A stretch of DNA of 64,000 nt from Arthrinium phaeospermum (Eukaryota; Ascomycota; Sordariomycetes; Amphisphaeriales; Apiosporaceae): positions 1,612,001-1,676,000 of the forward strand of contig QYRS01000005.1 in assembly GCA_006503535.1 (NCBI GenBank), in the 5' to 3' direction. The position numbers and the translations under genes were made by a program. A model generated the notes under the pieces. It was not told the DNA's origin. It did not search any database and saw only the letters and a list, made by a program, of their open reading frames with translations. This document shows positions 9,140 through 21,252 of this stretch, one piece after another (position 1 is the first letter of the stretch; the number at the start of each line of letters is the position of its first letter).

Positions 9140-11125
9140 ATGGCGTCTCGCTTGAGAAGGAAGAATCGTACCGCTCGCAAGAAACGACGGCATGAAGGAG
9201 ACAAGAAGAGGAAGACTTCGACTCCTGCACCTGATCCCTCAAAACTTTCCAAGAAACAAAAGTTGTCGCTCTCACGTTCTGATACTTCAGGCTCCTCGAA
9301 GCCTCTACGTCCCGTCCCAGACAAAGGAGGAGACAACAACAACAACGCATCTGACACATCATCAGACACGACCGAAACAATGACTACCACGCACCTGCAG
9401 CGAAGCGTACACGCAGGCGGAGGCGGCAGCAGCCCGCGCCTGCTCCGATCGCCGCCTTACCACGCCGTCCACCCGTTCCCTCGGCACTTCCTCGTCCGGC
9501 CCCCGATCACCAAGCACACGGCGTCGGGCACCGTCACCATGCCGGGCCCCATGGTGCCCCTGATCGCCGTCGACCAGCTGCCCGAGTGGATCGACATCGC
9601 CGGCGTGCCCCGCGATCTATCCGTCGAGCAGACCATGGGCCTGCACAACCTGGGCCCCGTCGGCCAAGAGATAGACGGGCAGCACTACTATGAGGTGCGC
9701 CTGCACCAGGACGTGCGCTTTGTCACGTCTTCTTCTACTTCTACTCCTTCTGCCACTCCTGCTGCCCTCAAGCGCCGATCCGGAGGCGAGGCCAGAGACG
9801 GCAAGAATAACAGCGCATCCGTTGATCCCTATGACACAGACCTATTTGGCAGCGTCGTCAGCAGCAGCAAGCATGCCCAAAAGAAGCACGGCGACGTAGT
9901 GACGGTCGTCAACGGATCCCACGACCGCCGCGGCAGCAACCTGAATTACGTCGACGATAGCACCAGCAGTGCCTTGAACAGCTCGTCAGACACCGCCTCG
10001 TATATTTCTTCTTCTTCTACCGAGACGGCTCCCAGCAACGCCCGCAGCATGAAGACGTCGATGATGATGAAGAAGGGAAAGGAGAAAGCCACCAAAGTCT
10101 CCAAGACCGAGACCACCAACAACAGCAGCAAGCCGGGCCGAGGCGGCGAAAGCACCTCCACTACCAGCACCAGATCTGCCGCCATAGCCCTGCACCCGCG
10201 CCTCCCCTCACCGCCGCCGCTGCCGCCCACCGCGCCCATCAACCCGTACCCGCTCCTGCGGCACGTCCGCGGCGAACCCGCACCGCCGGCCCACCACCCA
10301 GCCTCCCGCCTACTCTCCGCCATCAGTTCGGCCCCGGTCCCGGCAAGCTGCTACCCCCTTTATTCGCCCTCGCACCCGCAGCAGACACCGGCCACCGCCG
10401 CCGCCGCCCTGCCTAATCACCAGCACAAGTCGCAGTCGGCGCGCCACCTGCGCGCCATCGTCCACTGCCGCCACTGGTGCCACCACGGCTCCTGCAAGTA
10501 CGGCCCGGAGTGCCGGTACGAGCACGAGATGCCGCAGACGCACGAGGGCCTGCGCGAGGTCGGGCTGGCCGACCTGCCCAACTGGTACAAGGCCGCGATC
10601 GAGATGGCGCGCGACATGCAGCAGAAAAACAACAACAACAACAACGGCCCATCACGCCGCGCCAACAAGGGGCACGGGAAAAGGGCCGCCTCCTCGTCGG
10701 CGGTGGACCTCATGACGACGACCGTGGTGCTGGGTGAAGAAGGCGGTGGTGGTGGCGGTGGCGGCGGCAGCAGCAGCAATGCTGCTACTACTGTATCTCG
10801 GCGCAAGGTAAGCAGCAGCAGCCATCCCAAGACACGTGATGGCAGCAGCAGCAGCCGCGTTGCCGTCGCAAATGACCGCGTCCCTTCTTCTCCTTCGACT
10901 GTTGCTCATACTGCCAACAGTGAGAAGCCAATCACCATGGAGGAGCGTCATGGAAGGCTGGCTAGCGTCGAGAGCGGCGACGAGAGCGATGGGAGTCACA
11001 GCAGTAGCAGCAGTGCTGCTGGGCACAGGGATCGCGAGCTGGGGGTGCAACAGACACCTGTAACCAAGAAGCAAGACATGGCCGAGGACATCACGGCGCC
11101 TGTCGAGAAGCTGGTTGATATTTAG
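9140..11125 (+). CDS. CCCH zinc-finger protein with long low-complexity regions
   Basis: A single 661-residue frame without an obvious intron. The N-terminus is a strongly basic Arg/Lys block (about 2-35) that could act as a nuclear signal. A folded-looking segment around residues 115-195 includes VPLIAVDQLPEWIDIAG and LHNLGPVGQEIDGQHYYEVRL. Most of the rest is Ser, Thr, Asn, Lys or Gly runs. One CCCH finger of spacing C-x4-C-x5-C-x3-H (CHHGSCKYGPECRYEH) sits near residue 455 and is followed by a conserved-looking tail, LADLPNWYKAAIEMARD. Such fingers usually bind RNA. Similar single-finger proteins occur widely in filamentous fungi without a defined role, so I assign no function. AAC, AGC and GGT repeats suggest slippage-driven growth. 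Confidence 0.75.
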   Translation: MASRLRRKNRTARKKRRHEGDKKRKTSTPAPDPSKLSKKQKLSLSRSDTSGSSKPLRPVPDKGGDNNNNASDTSSDTTETMTTTHLQRSVHAGGGGSSPRLLRSPPYHAVHPFPRHFLVRPPITKHTASGTVTMPGPMVPLIAVDQLPEWIDIAGVPRDLSVEQTMGLHNLGPVGQEIDGQHYYEVRLHQDVRFVTSSSTSTPSATPAALKRRSGGEARDGKNNSASVDPYDTDLFGSVVSSSKHAQKKHGDVVTVVNGSHDRRGSNLNYVDDSTSSALNSSSDTASYISSSSTETAPSNARSMKTSMMMKKGKEKATKVSKTETTNNSSKPGRGGESTSTTSTRSAAIALHPRLPSPPPLPPTAPINPYPLLRHVRGEPAPPAHHPASRLLSAISSAPVPASCYPLYSPSHPQQTPATAAAALPNHQHKSQSARHLRAIVHCRHWCHHGSCKYGPECRYEHEMPQTHEGLREVGLADLPNWYKAAIEMARDMQQKNNNNNNGPSRRANKGHGKRAASSSAVDLMTTTVVLGEEGGGGGGGGGSSSNAATTVSRRKVSSSSHPKTRDGSSSSRVAVANDRVPSSPSTVAHTANSEKPITMEERHGRLASVESGDESDGSHSSSSSAAGHRDRELGVQQTPVTKKQDMAEDITAPVEKLVDI

Positions 11126-11530
11126 GTGTTGGATTTTGCCGGGTGGTTAGTTGGTCTCGAGTCGGAGGTTTCATAATACTTTGCATCTCCCTCCTTAACG
11201 ATGCAGTAGAGGGTGTATCTGGTGTCTGATGTCGAGCAACATGTCGCAGAATTCGAGATATTGAGATTGAAATTGAGATCAATGAAGTTAGAATTTAGTT
11301 CATTTGCTGTATTGGTTACTTTAATGTGACACTTGAACTCCATCCATGCTCAAAACACAAAGAAACACGGCCAACGTACGGCCATACCAGACATAATTCC
11401 GGTGGCGGACCGTAACTCGTAGAGAATTGGTACAGTCGTCTCTTCCTCTCTCCCCCCTCCTCGCCCCTTCAGCTCCACCATAAGCCTAAAACTTGGATAT
11501 CAATCTCCAGACACACTATAACCTCCTAAT
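11126..11530. other. Convergent intergenic, CCCH gene / SDHB
   Basis: A 405-base region between two converging genes, with AT-rich stretches near 11260-11330 that suit 3' ends. No gene seen. Confidence 0.55.
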
Positions 11531-12463
11531 TTAAAACGACATCTCCTTCTTGATTTCGGCAATGGCCAGACCGGGGTTCAGGCCCTTGGGGCAGGTCCTC
11601 GTGCAGTTGAGGATGGTGTGGCATCGGTACAAGCTCATCGAGTTGTCGAGGGCGGCCTTTCGCTCGCTCAGGCGCTCGTCACGGGAGTCGATGATCCATC
11701 GGTAGGACTGAAGCAGAATGGCAGGTCCGAGGTACTCCTCCGAGTTCCACCAGTACGAAGGGCAAGATGTCGAGCAGCAGGCGCAAAGAATGCACTCGTA
11801 CAGACCATCGAGCTTGCGGCGGTCCTCCTTGGTCTGACGGTACTCCTTGCCGTCGGGAGACGGGGTATCGCGCTGCAGGTAAGGCTTGATGGACTTGTAT
11901 TGCTTGTAGAAGTGCGTCAAATCGGGGACCAGATCCTTGACGACGTAGGTGTGAGGCAGAGGGTAAACCTTCATCTCCTGGGTGTCGGTGGGGATTCGGC
12001 CTGCAATCTTGGTTAGTAAACCCTGTCGTGTCGATCTTGGATAGGCACAGGCACGCAATGCGCCTGCCAAGCCAATAGGTTATTCCAACATACACAAGCA
12101 AGCCAGGGTGTTGGTGCCGTTGATGTTCATGGCACAGCTACCGCAGATACCCTCTCTGCAGCTTCGGCGGAAGGTCAGGGTGGGATCGATCTCGTTCTTG
12201 ATTCGGACCAGAGCATCCAGCACCATGGGTCCGGTCTTGTTGAGGTCCAGCTCGTAGGTCTGCATCTTGGGCTTCTCGGTGGGCTGGTCGGGGTTCCATC
12301 GGTAGATCTGGAACTTCTTCATCTTGGAGGCGTCGCTGTTCTTGGGTTCGGCGCTGTTGGTGGCATCGCCGACCGTGGCCATGGAGCGGGTGAAGACGGC
12401 GGGCCTGAAGGCGGACCGCGATGCGGTGGCCAAGAGCCGGGACGAAGAGCGGAGAGCTGCCAT
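11531..12463 (-). CDS. SDHB: Succinate dehydrogenase iron-sulfur subunit, mitochondrial
   Basis: Two exons (12094-12463 and 11531-12000, intron 93 nt) join in phase to 279 residues, the usual length. The Arg/Ser/Ala-rich first 30 residues are a mitochondrial presequence. The plant-type [2Fe-2S] ligands are Cys102, Cys107, Cys110 and Cys122 ([10 protein letters not shown]...LAC). The C-terminal half carries the [4Fe-4S] and [3Fe-4S] clusters in [16 protein letters not shown] and [14 protein letters not shown]. Complex II oxidises succinate to fumarate and passes electrons through these clusters to ubiquinone. An upstream in-frame ATG at 12505 exists, but MAALRSS gives the normal presequence. 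CCAAT boxes upstream suggest HAP control. A predicted SDHB assembly factor (SDHAF3) is 16 kb away. Confidence 0.96.
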
Positions 12464-13576
12464 TGTGGGCGAATTTGAATTGAATCCGTGGAGGGAAAAC
12501 TGCAAGACGGGGGTGGCCTCTATTCCAAGTCGCTTGAGACAATTGAGAAAAAGACGGGGAGGATTGGATGCCCGCGAGGTATAAGTAAAAGCCGACCAAT
12601 TAAGGCGCGAATCTAGGTTGCGACGGCTTTAGGGCGTCTTGGTGGCAAGAGACTGTGAAAGTCGTCTATTGTATTTTGTTTGGAGAAGATGTCTTCATCA
12701 TCATCCAATTCAAGCGTGACCCGTGAAAGGAACCCGAGCTATTCCCTCGGCTCTCTCGGCCAATCAGGAGCGAGCCTTTATAAGCTGGCCATACTTTAAC
12801 TGACCAGGCCTTGGCTGCAGAGTTCCGCCATCACCCTGTGTCTGTCCAGCGAATGTGCGTGCATCTGCATAATCCATCGGCCTTTTGTTTGGCAAACTTC
12901 GTCTTTATTGTTGTTACTTCTTCTTTTTCCTCTCTTCTCTTTGTAAACACTCAGATACCTACTCTGAAGATGCCAAGAGCGTCAATTATCCGACCATGGT
13001 AGCTTCGGTTCTTAATACAACGTGCTGGGCCGACTCGCCGATCTCTCCTGCGAGGTCAATCAATCAACATCATGTCGGCCATTTCCACTAAAAACCCTCC
13101 ACTGGGGGCTTCTGGCACTGGTCACTGGCTCCAAGCCTTTTAGCACCGACCAGCCGACCTACAGCGGATGGCAGCCGAGAAAAACAATCCCTGGCCGGCC
13201 ACAACCAATTCCCTAGGCCGTGAAAAGGCGCGATAAGGATAAGGCACAATGATGGGAAAGGAAAGCCCAGCAAAAGCCAGGAACCCAGCAAAGCCAGAGC
13301 GAGCCGCCCCAGAACCAGATCAGATCAGATATGGATTGATATGGGCCAGTAACTTTTCACTTGGCCCAGCTATTAGTGATGTTTATTCTACTCGCTGATG
13401 ACACTGGTAATAGAGATTAATTAGAGGAGCCCTTTTTCTACTATTTCTTCGTTCCTCAACTGTCCTGCGCTTCTCCCCTTGATTTGTGTTCGTTATTATG
13501 CCTCTTTGAAAAGAATCTCATATAGTTTCCGGGGATCCCACCATCCCTATCCTTCTTCCCGCAGACACCCGAAAAC
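12464..13576. other. Divergent promoter region, SDHB / PTC7-like
   Basis: A 1.1-kb region between divergent start codons of two mitochondrial genes. It contains CCAAT boxes near the SDHB side and pyrimidine-rich stretches near both genes (around 12910-12940 and 13430-13560), typical of fungal core promoters and 5' leaders. No further gene seen. Confidence 0.6.
12760..12766. promoter_or_regulatory. CCAATCA box upstream of SDHB
   Basis: CCAATCA fits the HAP/CBC consensus CCAATNA and lies about 300 bases 5' of the SDHB start. A second CCAAT (CCAATTA) is at 12596-12602, about 135 bases from the start. The CCAAT-binding complex controls respiratory genes in fungi. Function here is inferred from motif and position only. 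Confidence 0.4.
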
Positions 13577-14885
13577 ATGGCCTCGACGTCATCACGACTG
13601 CTGCTACCTCAAATGAGGCTATTCGCGCAATGTGAGTCCATCCGATTGCTCGCGCAATTGGCAAGCGGCGTCTTCACCTGCATTGGCTGGGTTGACTGAT
13701 ATAAACCAACATATAGTGTGTTCTCGAGGCCAATCGCTGCCCTACGCCCCTCGAGCCATATCGTCGTATCGGGCAGGCCACAGCGGTCGATATTTCACAA
13801 CGCTACTACCTCGACAATCGCAAAGCATGGAACCCAACCCCATGCAAAAATTCACATACCACGCGGCGGCATCTTTTAGCGGCAAGGGGAAACGATTCGA
13901 TCCCAGCTCCAATGTCTTTCAATTCAACCCCTTTCACCGGGTGCAACCTCAGATAAAACGACCCAAGTCGAAGCGGCCTGCGAGCGGGCAAGATGCCTTT
14001 TTCATAGCCCGTAAGGGTGATACCAACGACGTCGCCTTTGGTGTAGCGGACGGTGTCGGCGGCTGGGAGGAGAGCGGTGTCGACCCTGCCGATTTCTCTC
14101 ACAGCTTTTGCGACTACATGGCGCTGGCGGCCTACGAATCGAAACCCGACAAGTCCCTGACCGCCAAGGCCCTGATGCAGAAAGGATACGACGACGTGTG
14201 CCACGACAAGAGCATCCCGGCCGGAGGCAGCACGGCCTGCGTGGCTATCGTCTCCGAAGACGGCGTCATGGACGTGGCGAACCTGGGCGACTCGGGTTTT
14301 GTGCACCTGCGGCTCAACGGCGTCCACCACTCGTCCGAAGCCCAGACGCACGCCTTCAACACCCCCTACCAACTATCCATCATCCCGCCGAGTATGCTCG
14401 CCCGTGCCGCCGCGTTCGGAGGTGCCCAGCTATGCGACTACCCCAAGGACGCCGACGTGACCGCGCATGAGCTGAGGCACGGTGACGTCTTGGTGTTCGC
14501 TAGCGACGGGCTCTGGGACAATTTATTCGACCAGGATGTGCTACGGATTGCAAGCCGGATCATGACCGGCAGCGGCGCATGGAAGGCGACAGACGGCGGC
14601 ATCCGCGTGGTCGACGACCTTGGGCCCTACGTGGAAGCCCATGAGTCTGATGCAGACTCGGCACAGAAGATCGCCGCCACACTACAGAGCGCTATCGCCA
14701 TCGACATCACGGCCACGGCGAAGAGAGCCAGCATGGACCAGCGGCTCGACGGGCCCTTCGCGAAGGAGGTCCAGAAATACTACCCGGGCGAGGATTGGCA
14801 CGGCGGCAAGATCGACGACATCTGCGTGATTGTAGTCGTTGTGTCCGAGGACGGAAAGTCCCAAGCCATCAAGGCCAAGTTGTAA
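13577..14885 (+). CDS. PTC7: PP2C/PPM-type protein phosphatase, PTC7 family
   Basis: Exon 13577-13631 and exon 13717-14885 join in phase (GTGAGT donor, ATATAG acceptor) to 407 residues. The first about 60 residues are Ser/Arg-rich without acidic residues, as in a mitochondrial presequence. Metal-binding motifs of the PPM fold are visible: VADGVGGW, GGSTACVAIV, VANLGDSGF, FASDGLWDN and the C-terminal GGKIDDICVIVVVV. Yeast Ptc7 dephosphorylates the ubiquinone hydroxylase Coq7, activating coenzyme Q synthesis, and the same role is likely but not shown here. It is divergent from SDHB, whose product reduces ubiquinone. Confidence 0.88.
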
Positions 14886-16898
14886 CTTTTGACGGAAAGG
14901 AGAAGATGCAAGTGCTTTTGTTCTGGGATAGATGACTTACACTACTACATGGGGGAATCTTTGCATGGCTTTGGGCGTTGGGTCGATCGATGGGTACATT
15001 CAGCATGGAGTATAAACGCATCCAAGAGCGCGCTCTGTCTCTCTCTTGTGTATAACAACGAAACGTAGGTGTCCTCGCCTCGAATAGAGGGGGGTTCTTG
15101 TCAGTCCGGCATGGGGGAATAGTAATGATTACACTATCTTCTGGATCATCAGCTGTTGCTGAATTTCGCAGTATATATTTAGTCTACGTAGACAATAAAA
15201 TGAGTCACGACACATGAGGGAGATCCGGATTCTTGCGATGGAGGGTAATATTACACGGTCAAAAGTTGGGTGTCACTCACTGCTTGAATCTCACCACCGG
15301 TCTTGTTCTTGCGGCCACAGAATTGTTTTGAGAAAGCAGGCTAACCGGTTGAAGTACCATGGAAGACATAATGGAGCATCACAAAGCGGCACAAAGACAA
15401 GATAACGATGCCAGCCAATGAAGAAAAGGAGGGCTGTATCTACGTAGGCCGAGACGACATGCAACCAAGGACGCAGTTCCAGGACGTGGTGGCCCCCCGC
15501 AGCAGATTATTGGACGTACGCGTATAAGTTAGCCGCATCAGATCAACAAATCATATTACACACATAGAACCTATCTTATGAAAGAGTATAAAGCCACCTA
15601 CTCAACTGCAAATAAGCCGGAGAAAGAATGAATGCATTAATGGCCCCGGCGGCCGGGCGGTCCGTCCTAAATAAGGCATACGGGGCCGATACGATACGAG
15701 CACACGGGCCAGAGAGACGGGGCTGAAGCATAACATTTTAACATTACGGGCGACCACCGTTACGGGGTTCGATTGTGCAAAAGAGGAGCGAGAGCGTATA
15801 TCTAATGTATTGGATAAATCGATCCATCTACCATCAGCAGTAAGCACTTGCGGCTGTTGAGGCTCCATACCTAACCCCACGACCACGCAATACAGTAAGT
15901 CGGTTGGTGGTCGGTCGGGTAGGTCGACCGAACCCCAGACCCATTCATCGTCCATCCCCCGCGATATCTAACGACTCTCAACTCCACCCACCTTAATGCG
16001 CGCGGGCCATGACTTCATGTCATACGTATATACCAACATCTGTGTAAGAGTATTCGTTCAATGGACATTGTAGAAAAAGCTGATGCGCGACGTGCCCAGG
16101 GCCACCTGGCCTACTTGCCGGCAGCGACAGTACTCATGTCAAGTAGCTTGCGCGGGCGCCCCGGGATCCGAGACGGCAAGCCGGCAAGCTCTTCGACCAC
16201 GACAATCACTCTCCCTTTTCTTCGATCCGGTCGTAAATCTGACGAGCAAACATCGATCAATCAGCAACGGCTACTGCAGCGATCCTGCGATCCTTACCTC
16301 ATAGCCTGCAGTTTCGTACGTCGGTCGGTCGCACACTGCCCCCCATCACCCCATGCTGCACAGCATCATGTAAAGTTTTCCACCGCATCCGACTTTCTGC
16401 TCCTGCAGCAGCCCGCGTGCACAAGGAGGTTCCCCATTCTGTTAATACGCGACACAAGCAAACTCTTTTTATTTTCTTTTCGAGTGGGTGGTAGGTGCCG
16501 CCGCACCGCGCCGTTACCTGTCATCATTTTTAGAGCATCTTTCTAAAACGGGGGTCGTGTAGCAGGTCAGGAGGCTATCCATGCGCATTTTGCAGCAGAC
16601 ATGACCGATCCGGTCCAGGGATGGGGCCTGCATCCACTTCGGATACGATAATGCACACACATGAAGGTCACACACAAGCGGAGGTGAAGATTTCTGCAGG
16701 GGCAGAAGAAGTACAGTTCATTGCGTTCTCATTAAGTATTGATAATACAATACGTGACTCGTGGGTCAATCACACACACAATTGTTGGAGGTGTGATTAC
16801 CGTAGTTGAGCAATATGTACAGTGTGAAGAAGATATGCATGTACGCAAGAACGGTACCTCAAGATCAAGCCATCATGCCAATGCTAGTTGATCCAAAT
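14886..16898. other. Intergenic, PTC7 to GPI wall protein
   Basis: A 2.0-kb region between converging genes. Short ORFs (for example 15602-15955 minus and 16061-16546 plus) have no recognisable domain. No tRNA, repeat family or transposon remnant seen. Confidence 0.5.
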
Positions 16899-17699
16899 TT
16901 ACATGACCATCGCCAGGGCGCCGGCCAGGAGGGCGACGGGGGCGAAAGCGCTGCCAGCACCGTTGGTGTTGGGGAGCGTGGTAGGGGTAGCGGCAGCAGA
17001 CGAAGATGCGGACTTGCTGGCAGAGGCGGAAGCTGTAGAAATATGCTATTAGTGATATGTTTCTTGGTGTGGGCAAAGACTGGAGGGGAACAAGAACTTA
17101 CACTTGCTGGCAGAGGCGCTGGCAGAGGCCGAGACGGACGCAGAGGCGGACACCGAGGCGGAGGCAGCAGACGAGGCCGAGGAGCTGGCAGCAGCGGAAG
17201 AGCTGGCGGCGGTGACGGTGCTGGACACCATGGTCGAGACGGCGTAGCTGGACTTAGCAGCGGTGCTGGTCACGCTGACGGCGGTGGTAGCATCGGAGCT
17301 GGAAGGGGCAGCAGCGCCGCTTCCGAGGGGGAACTGAGAGCTGTAGTTGGGCTCAGTGCCATCGTTGATCTCGAAGGCGTAGGTGTCCTTGGGGAGAGAG
17401 CTGTCAGGAGTCCAGGTGAACTCAGATCCAGTAGCACCGGCTGGGTTGCGTTAGTTATCATCTCTCGTGAGAAAGAAAAGCCGTCGACGGCTGGCTGGGA
17501 GTGACTTACAGGTGAGGGTAGAGACGGTCTTCAGGTTGCCGGAAGGACCGCTCTTGAGGAGGATGCTGACGGGGCCGCTGGCGCCGCTCCAGGTGAGCTT
17601 GAAGGGCTTGCCCTCCTGGACGCTGAAGTCGGTGTTGGTGAACGAGGCCTTGGCGGCAACCAGGGCGGCGAACAGAGCGGGGGCAATGAAGAACTGCAT
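16899..17699 (-). CDS. GPI-anchored Ser/Ala-rich cell-wall protein, Kre9/Knh1-type N-terminal domain
   Basis: Exons 17510-17699, 17102-17440 and 16899-17032 join in phase to 220 residues. A signal peptide covers about residues 1-18. A small beta-sandwich domain of the Kre9/Knh1 N-terminal type follows (FTNTDFSVQEGKPFKLTWSG ... LPKDTYAFEINDG) to about residue 100. The middle is a Ser/Ala/Thr/Val-rich stalk with Ser-Ala dipeptide repeats, likely O-mannosylated. The end is a short hydrophobic tail after NTNGAGSA, a plausible GPI attachment region. The architecture matches the large fungal family of GPI-anchored wall and matrix proteins; no enzymatic role is visible. Confidence 0.85.
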
Positions 17700-20600
17700 T
17701 TTGACGGTTTGGTGGTGGTGGTTGTTTGTTTGTTTGGTTGTTCGGTGATCGAAAGAGGGTAGAGAAGATGAGAGCTAGTGGTTACAGAAAGTCAACGACT
17801 GTTGTGCCGGCTTAACGAAGAAGTGGAAGATGAAGAACGGGTTGAGGGTAAAGTGAGTGTGTATGGGTGGGGTGAGAGTCGGGTGACGCGAAACAACTTT
17901 GGCACCCTGTCCTGTCCAAAACGTGCGATGCGCCTCTTGGTTTTGACGGGGGTGGTGGAAGAAAGATGGCAAGGTAGGCGCCAACCGCGAATAGTAGACA
18001 GACAGGCAGGTAGGTAGGGCGAGAGAGTGTGTGAGGGAGGGAGAGGATATCACGATGGGGAGCAGACTTGACTTACTGGCTGTGGAAGGCGCGTTGGTAT
18101 TAGAAATTTGTATAGTTGGTAGTGAGTGGAAATGACAGACGACTGCGAATTATTAAACGACCGTGATGGTAGAATCTATTACTTTTAGATCTGGGTGGAT
18201 GAGACAAAACAAATCTTGGGATGGGGGGGAAGGGCGAGGGTTTATCTATCAATCGCGAAGTCGTCCCAGTTCCTCTTCCCATTGAACCACACACATTGAC
18301 CTTACCTACCTACAACACTCTACACCCTAGCGAGTATGCATGTACCATGCCTTCCTTGCCTTAGATCACGTAGTATTCCCATCAAGTTTAATTACAAGGG
18401 ATGTACCGAATTACAATGCCTTGGCCTACGGGCCTGTACTGACCAGAAGCGGCCTGGTCCATGGCGCTCCAGTCGACCCGAGCCCGCGCGCATTGCTACC
18501 TCCCCGGTAGTCTCTATCTGCAGGTGGTCTCCTGGTCTGGGGGGGAGGGCCCGGAGGGGGTAGGCAGGTACAGTACATTATGTCGCAATAATTCGGCATG
18601 GACCAATAACATAGCATTCAATCGAACCTTGTTGGCCCAGGAGCAGCATTGGGGAAAGGGAAAAGGAACAAATGAGAAGGGAAAAAAGTTGGCATCAATC
18701 AATGGCAGGGCCCGCCCCGTTTCTCGATAGTACAATAGCAGCAAGATCAGGTCAGGTACCAGATGCCCAGAGTGAGAGACGTTGTGCGCTGTTGTACACT
18801 CCATCAATACATTGGCTCTGGACATATCTAACATTACAGCTTGCCTAGTGCCCTTCTAGCAGCAAGACCTGGAGTACATAAGCCTGGCCTTGCATGCGCG
18901 AACCCAGCCTAGCGTGCCCCGTCCTGCCCGATTAGGAAGCGCCACCGGCCTAGAACTCCATTCCAGCCGGCTTCCCCTGAAATCTTGCAATTAAGCAGTA
19001 TTATCTGAGATAGGCGTCTTTGATTGGCCATTTCGCCCTAGACCAAGCAGGTCATGCGACGGTCCTTCTAGCCCGTCGACCTACAGTACCTAGAGCGAAT
19101 GCAGCGCGCAACTCCTCCCTTGCTTCCGCAGGGCTTGCTCGCTTGTCAGCTCAGCTGTGTGTGCTTGATCGATGGGCGATGACGCCGAAGGGGAAACCAA
19201 CGGGAATTTCTTAGCCCGTCCATGGCACTAGTAGGCCGGGGGAGGCAGGGAGGGACGAGAGTTACTACTATGCCCAGCTCCATCCTTTCCCGGCCAACCA
19301 AGAGACAGCTCACTCTCCCGTCACGCTCGGGGGCAGACTACCAGCATGCCAACTCCCAATGGAGCCGGTTCTGGAGCTGTCAAGATGGGGATCGGGCCAT
19401 ATGCGAACAGCTTTGCCAAGATTCGAAGGATGGCCTAGGCTATCTGACATCTGACCAAGAAATCTGACATTCTCTACCAATAGACAGCTCGGACGAATTA
19501 GAGGCAAAGGCGCTTACTTACACACCACTGCTGCCGCTTACCTCGTGTTCTTATTGATGTGCCGCCGCGGTGCAGGCACACACACACACATACCAGAAGA
19601 TCTAACCGAATACTCATGGATGACAGCGACGTGAGATCGGGCCTTCCAAGGCTTCTTCATCGATGTTGGTACCGACGATGAGGCATGTCAATCTGACATA
19701 TGTGCCTGGAAATACGTATGTATGCAGGAGTTTAACCTCCAGCTTCCTCGTACATGCAACGCAACGTACATGCAGATGACCATGGTCAGGTGTCAAAGCG
19801 CCCGCATTCGCATACATATTCAATTCTCCCATCACGATGACTATGGGGAAGCGAGCCCCCTTCGGAGATGCCATTGAGATCTGGTGTGTCTGTGTCGTCC
19901 CTGTCTAATCACCAATGCATTGATGTTGATGGGTGGGCGGCGGGTTGTTGTTCAGATATCCATCGAGCGGGCTATTTTTTCGATGGCCGGCTGCAGTGCG
20001 ACGGTGCATTACATTACAATGCGGTGTGGATGAGATGAGGCTGCGCGTCTCTATGTAAGTACATAAATACATATACTTACCATGCCTACTTATGTACAGT
20101 ATGATTGCGCCGGGCTGGCGTCGTCGTTCGCAATTTCGCCTAAAACCACGTTGCGGCTTTTTAATCCACAACATTGATGATTCGGTGGCGCTAGCATCGC
20201 CCTGCATCGGGCATAACCCGCCGAATTGCATACAAAAAAGTAGGCGCGTGGGCACAAAAGTAGACCCATGGGCAGGCAATGGGTCTTCCCGGAGATTTCC
20301 CTCTGTATCTGCCGGCAGTGTACGGAGCATGCCAGCGCCAGCGGTCAACGTATGGATGCGTGACGAGGCTTGAGAGACATGCATACATATATCCAGTAGA
20401 TATCTCGATCACCGGAGGGGGGCCAAAAATAACAGCGCCGCTGAGACCGTTGCGCTTGCGGCTGCTCTCTCCACCGCTCATTCTTTTTGATGGCTTACAG
20501 CCAAGGCTTGAGCTGAGGGCAACTGATCTGGAAAGAGACCAATGGCAAGGGGCCGATACGCGTCGGCAATTTACGCGACTCAGCAAATCAAGGTTGTTAA

Positions 20601-21252
20601 TTGATGGTGAACTCTGATAATGGATTCAAGCTTTCTGTTCAGGTATTCCCGTTGCGCTCGAGCTTTTCAGCTGGTGGCGGCCGACTATCAATCAGATCAG
20701 CTACAGTGCTGGGCGTTTAAGACCGTGGCTTGTCATGAGGCCATATCAAGAGGATTTGCCCCCGGGCACCGAGAAACACATACAGCATTGGCCATTCTTG
20801 TCGCTGAACAGAGCCCGCTTCCCCACCGAAATGTCTCTGGCCTATGGACCCGGCCGTAGGGGGCCAGGGGGCGTCAATCACACTGGCTCAGACAGTCCGT
20901 TGAATGGCTTCCAGAGTATTCGATCTCCAACGCGGGCATCTAGATGCATGATCGATCCGACCAATCCAAAAGACGGAATTTGACGCTTGCATATTGTGGT
21001 CGTACTACGCAGCCCATGTCGACACACTGGCTACGCAGCAATTCATCGAAAGGGGCTTGGAAGAATTGCATCTCAGGTCGACAATGCATCAACCTCAACA
21101 GCCTCGTTGGCAAACGAAATTGGCCGACATATAAACCTTGTCGCTCTCGTCGATGATAGATGGTCCCATATTTTCAGGATGTCTACCACGCGGGCGAGGT
21201 TGGAACATCGATTGGCCCTGGGCTGCCAGGGGGGCTTGGCAGGCTGCGGTCG
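17700..21252. other. Gene-poor intergenic region
   Basis: The largest gap in the window, 3.55 kb. The first about 600 bases are the 5' region of the GPI-protein gene (pyrimidine-rich on its strand). The rest holds only short ORFs with no family resemblance. A (CA)n tract lies near 19576-19590. No tRNA, rRNA or transposon signature seen. A non-coding RNA or a very small secreted protein cannot be excluded. Confidence 0.5.
19576..19590. repeat. (CA)n microsatellite
   Basis: A short perfect CA run in the gene-poor interval, with no gene context. Confidence 0.7.

Noticed and set aside
16806..17504. Gly/Arg-rich 232-residue plus-strand ORF
   Set aside because: It is the complement of the Ser/Ala repeats and introns of the GPI-anchored protein.
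20092..20617. Overlapping 90-130-residue ORFs on both strands near 20.1-20.6 kb
   Set aside because: No domain, signal peptide, splice pattern or composition bias supports any of them.
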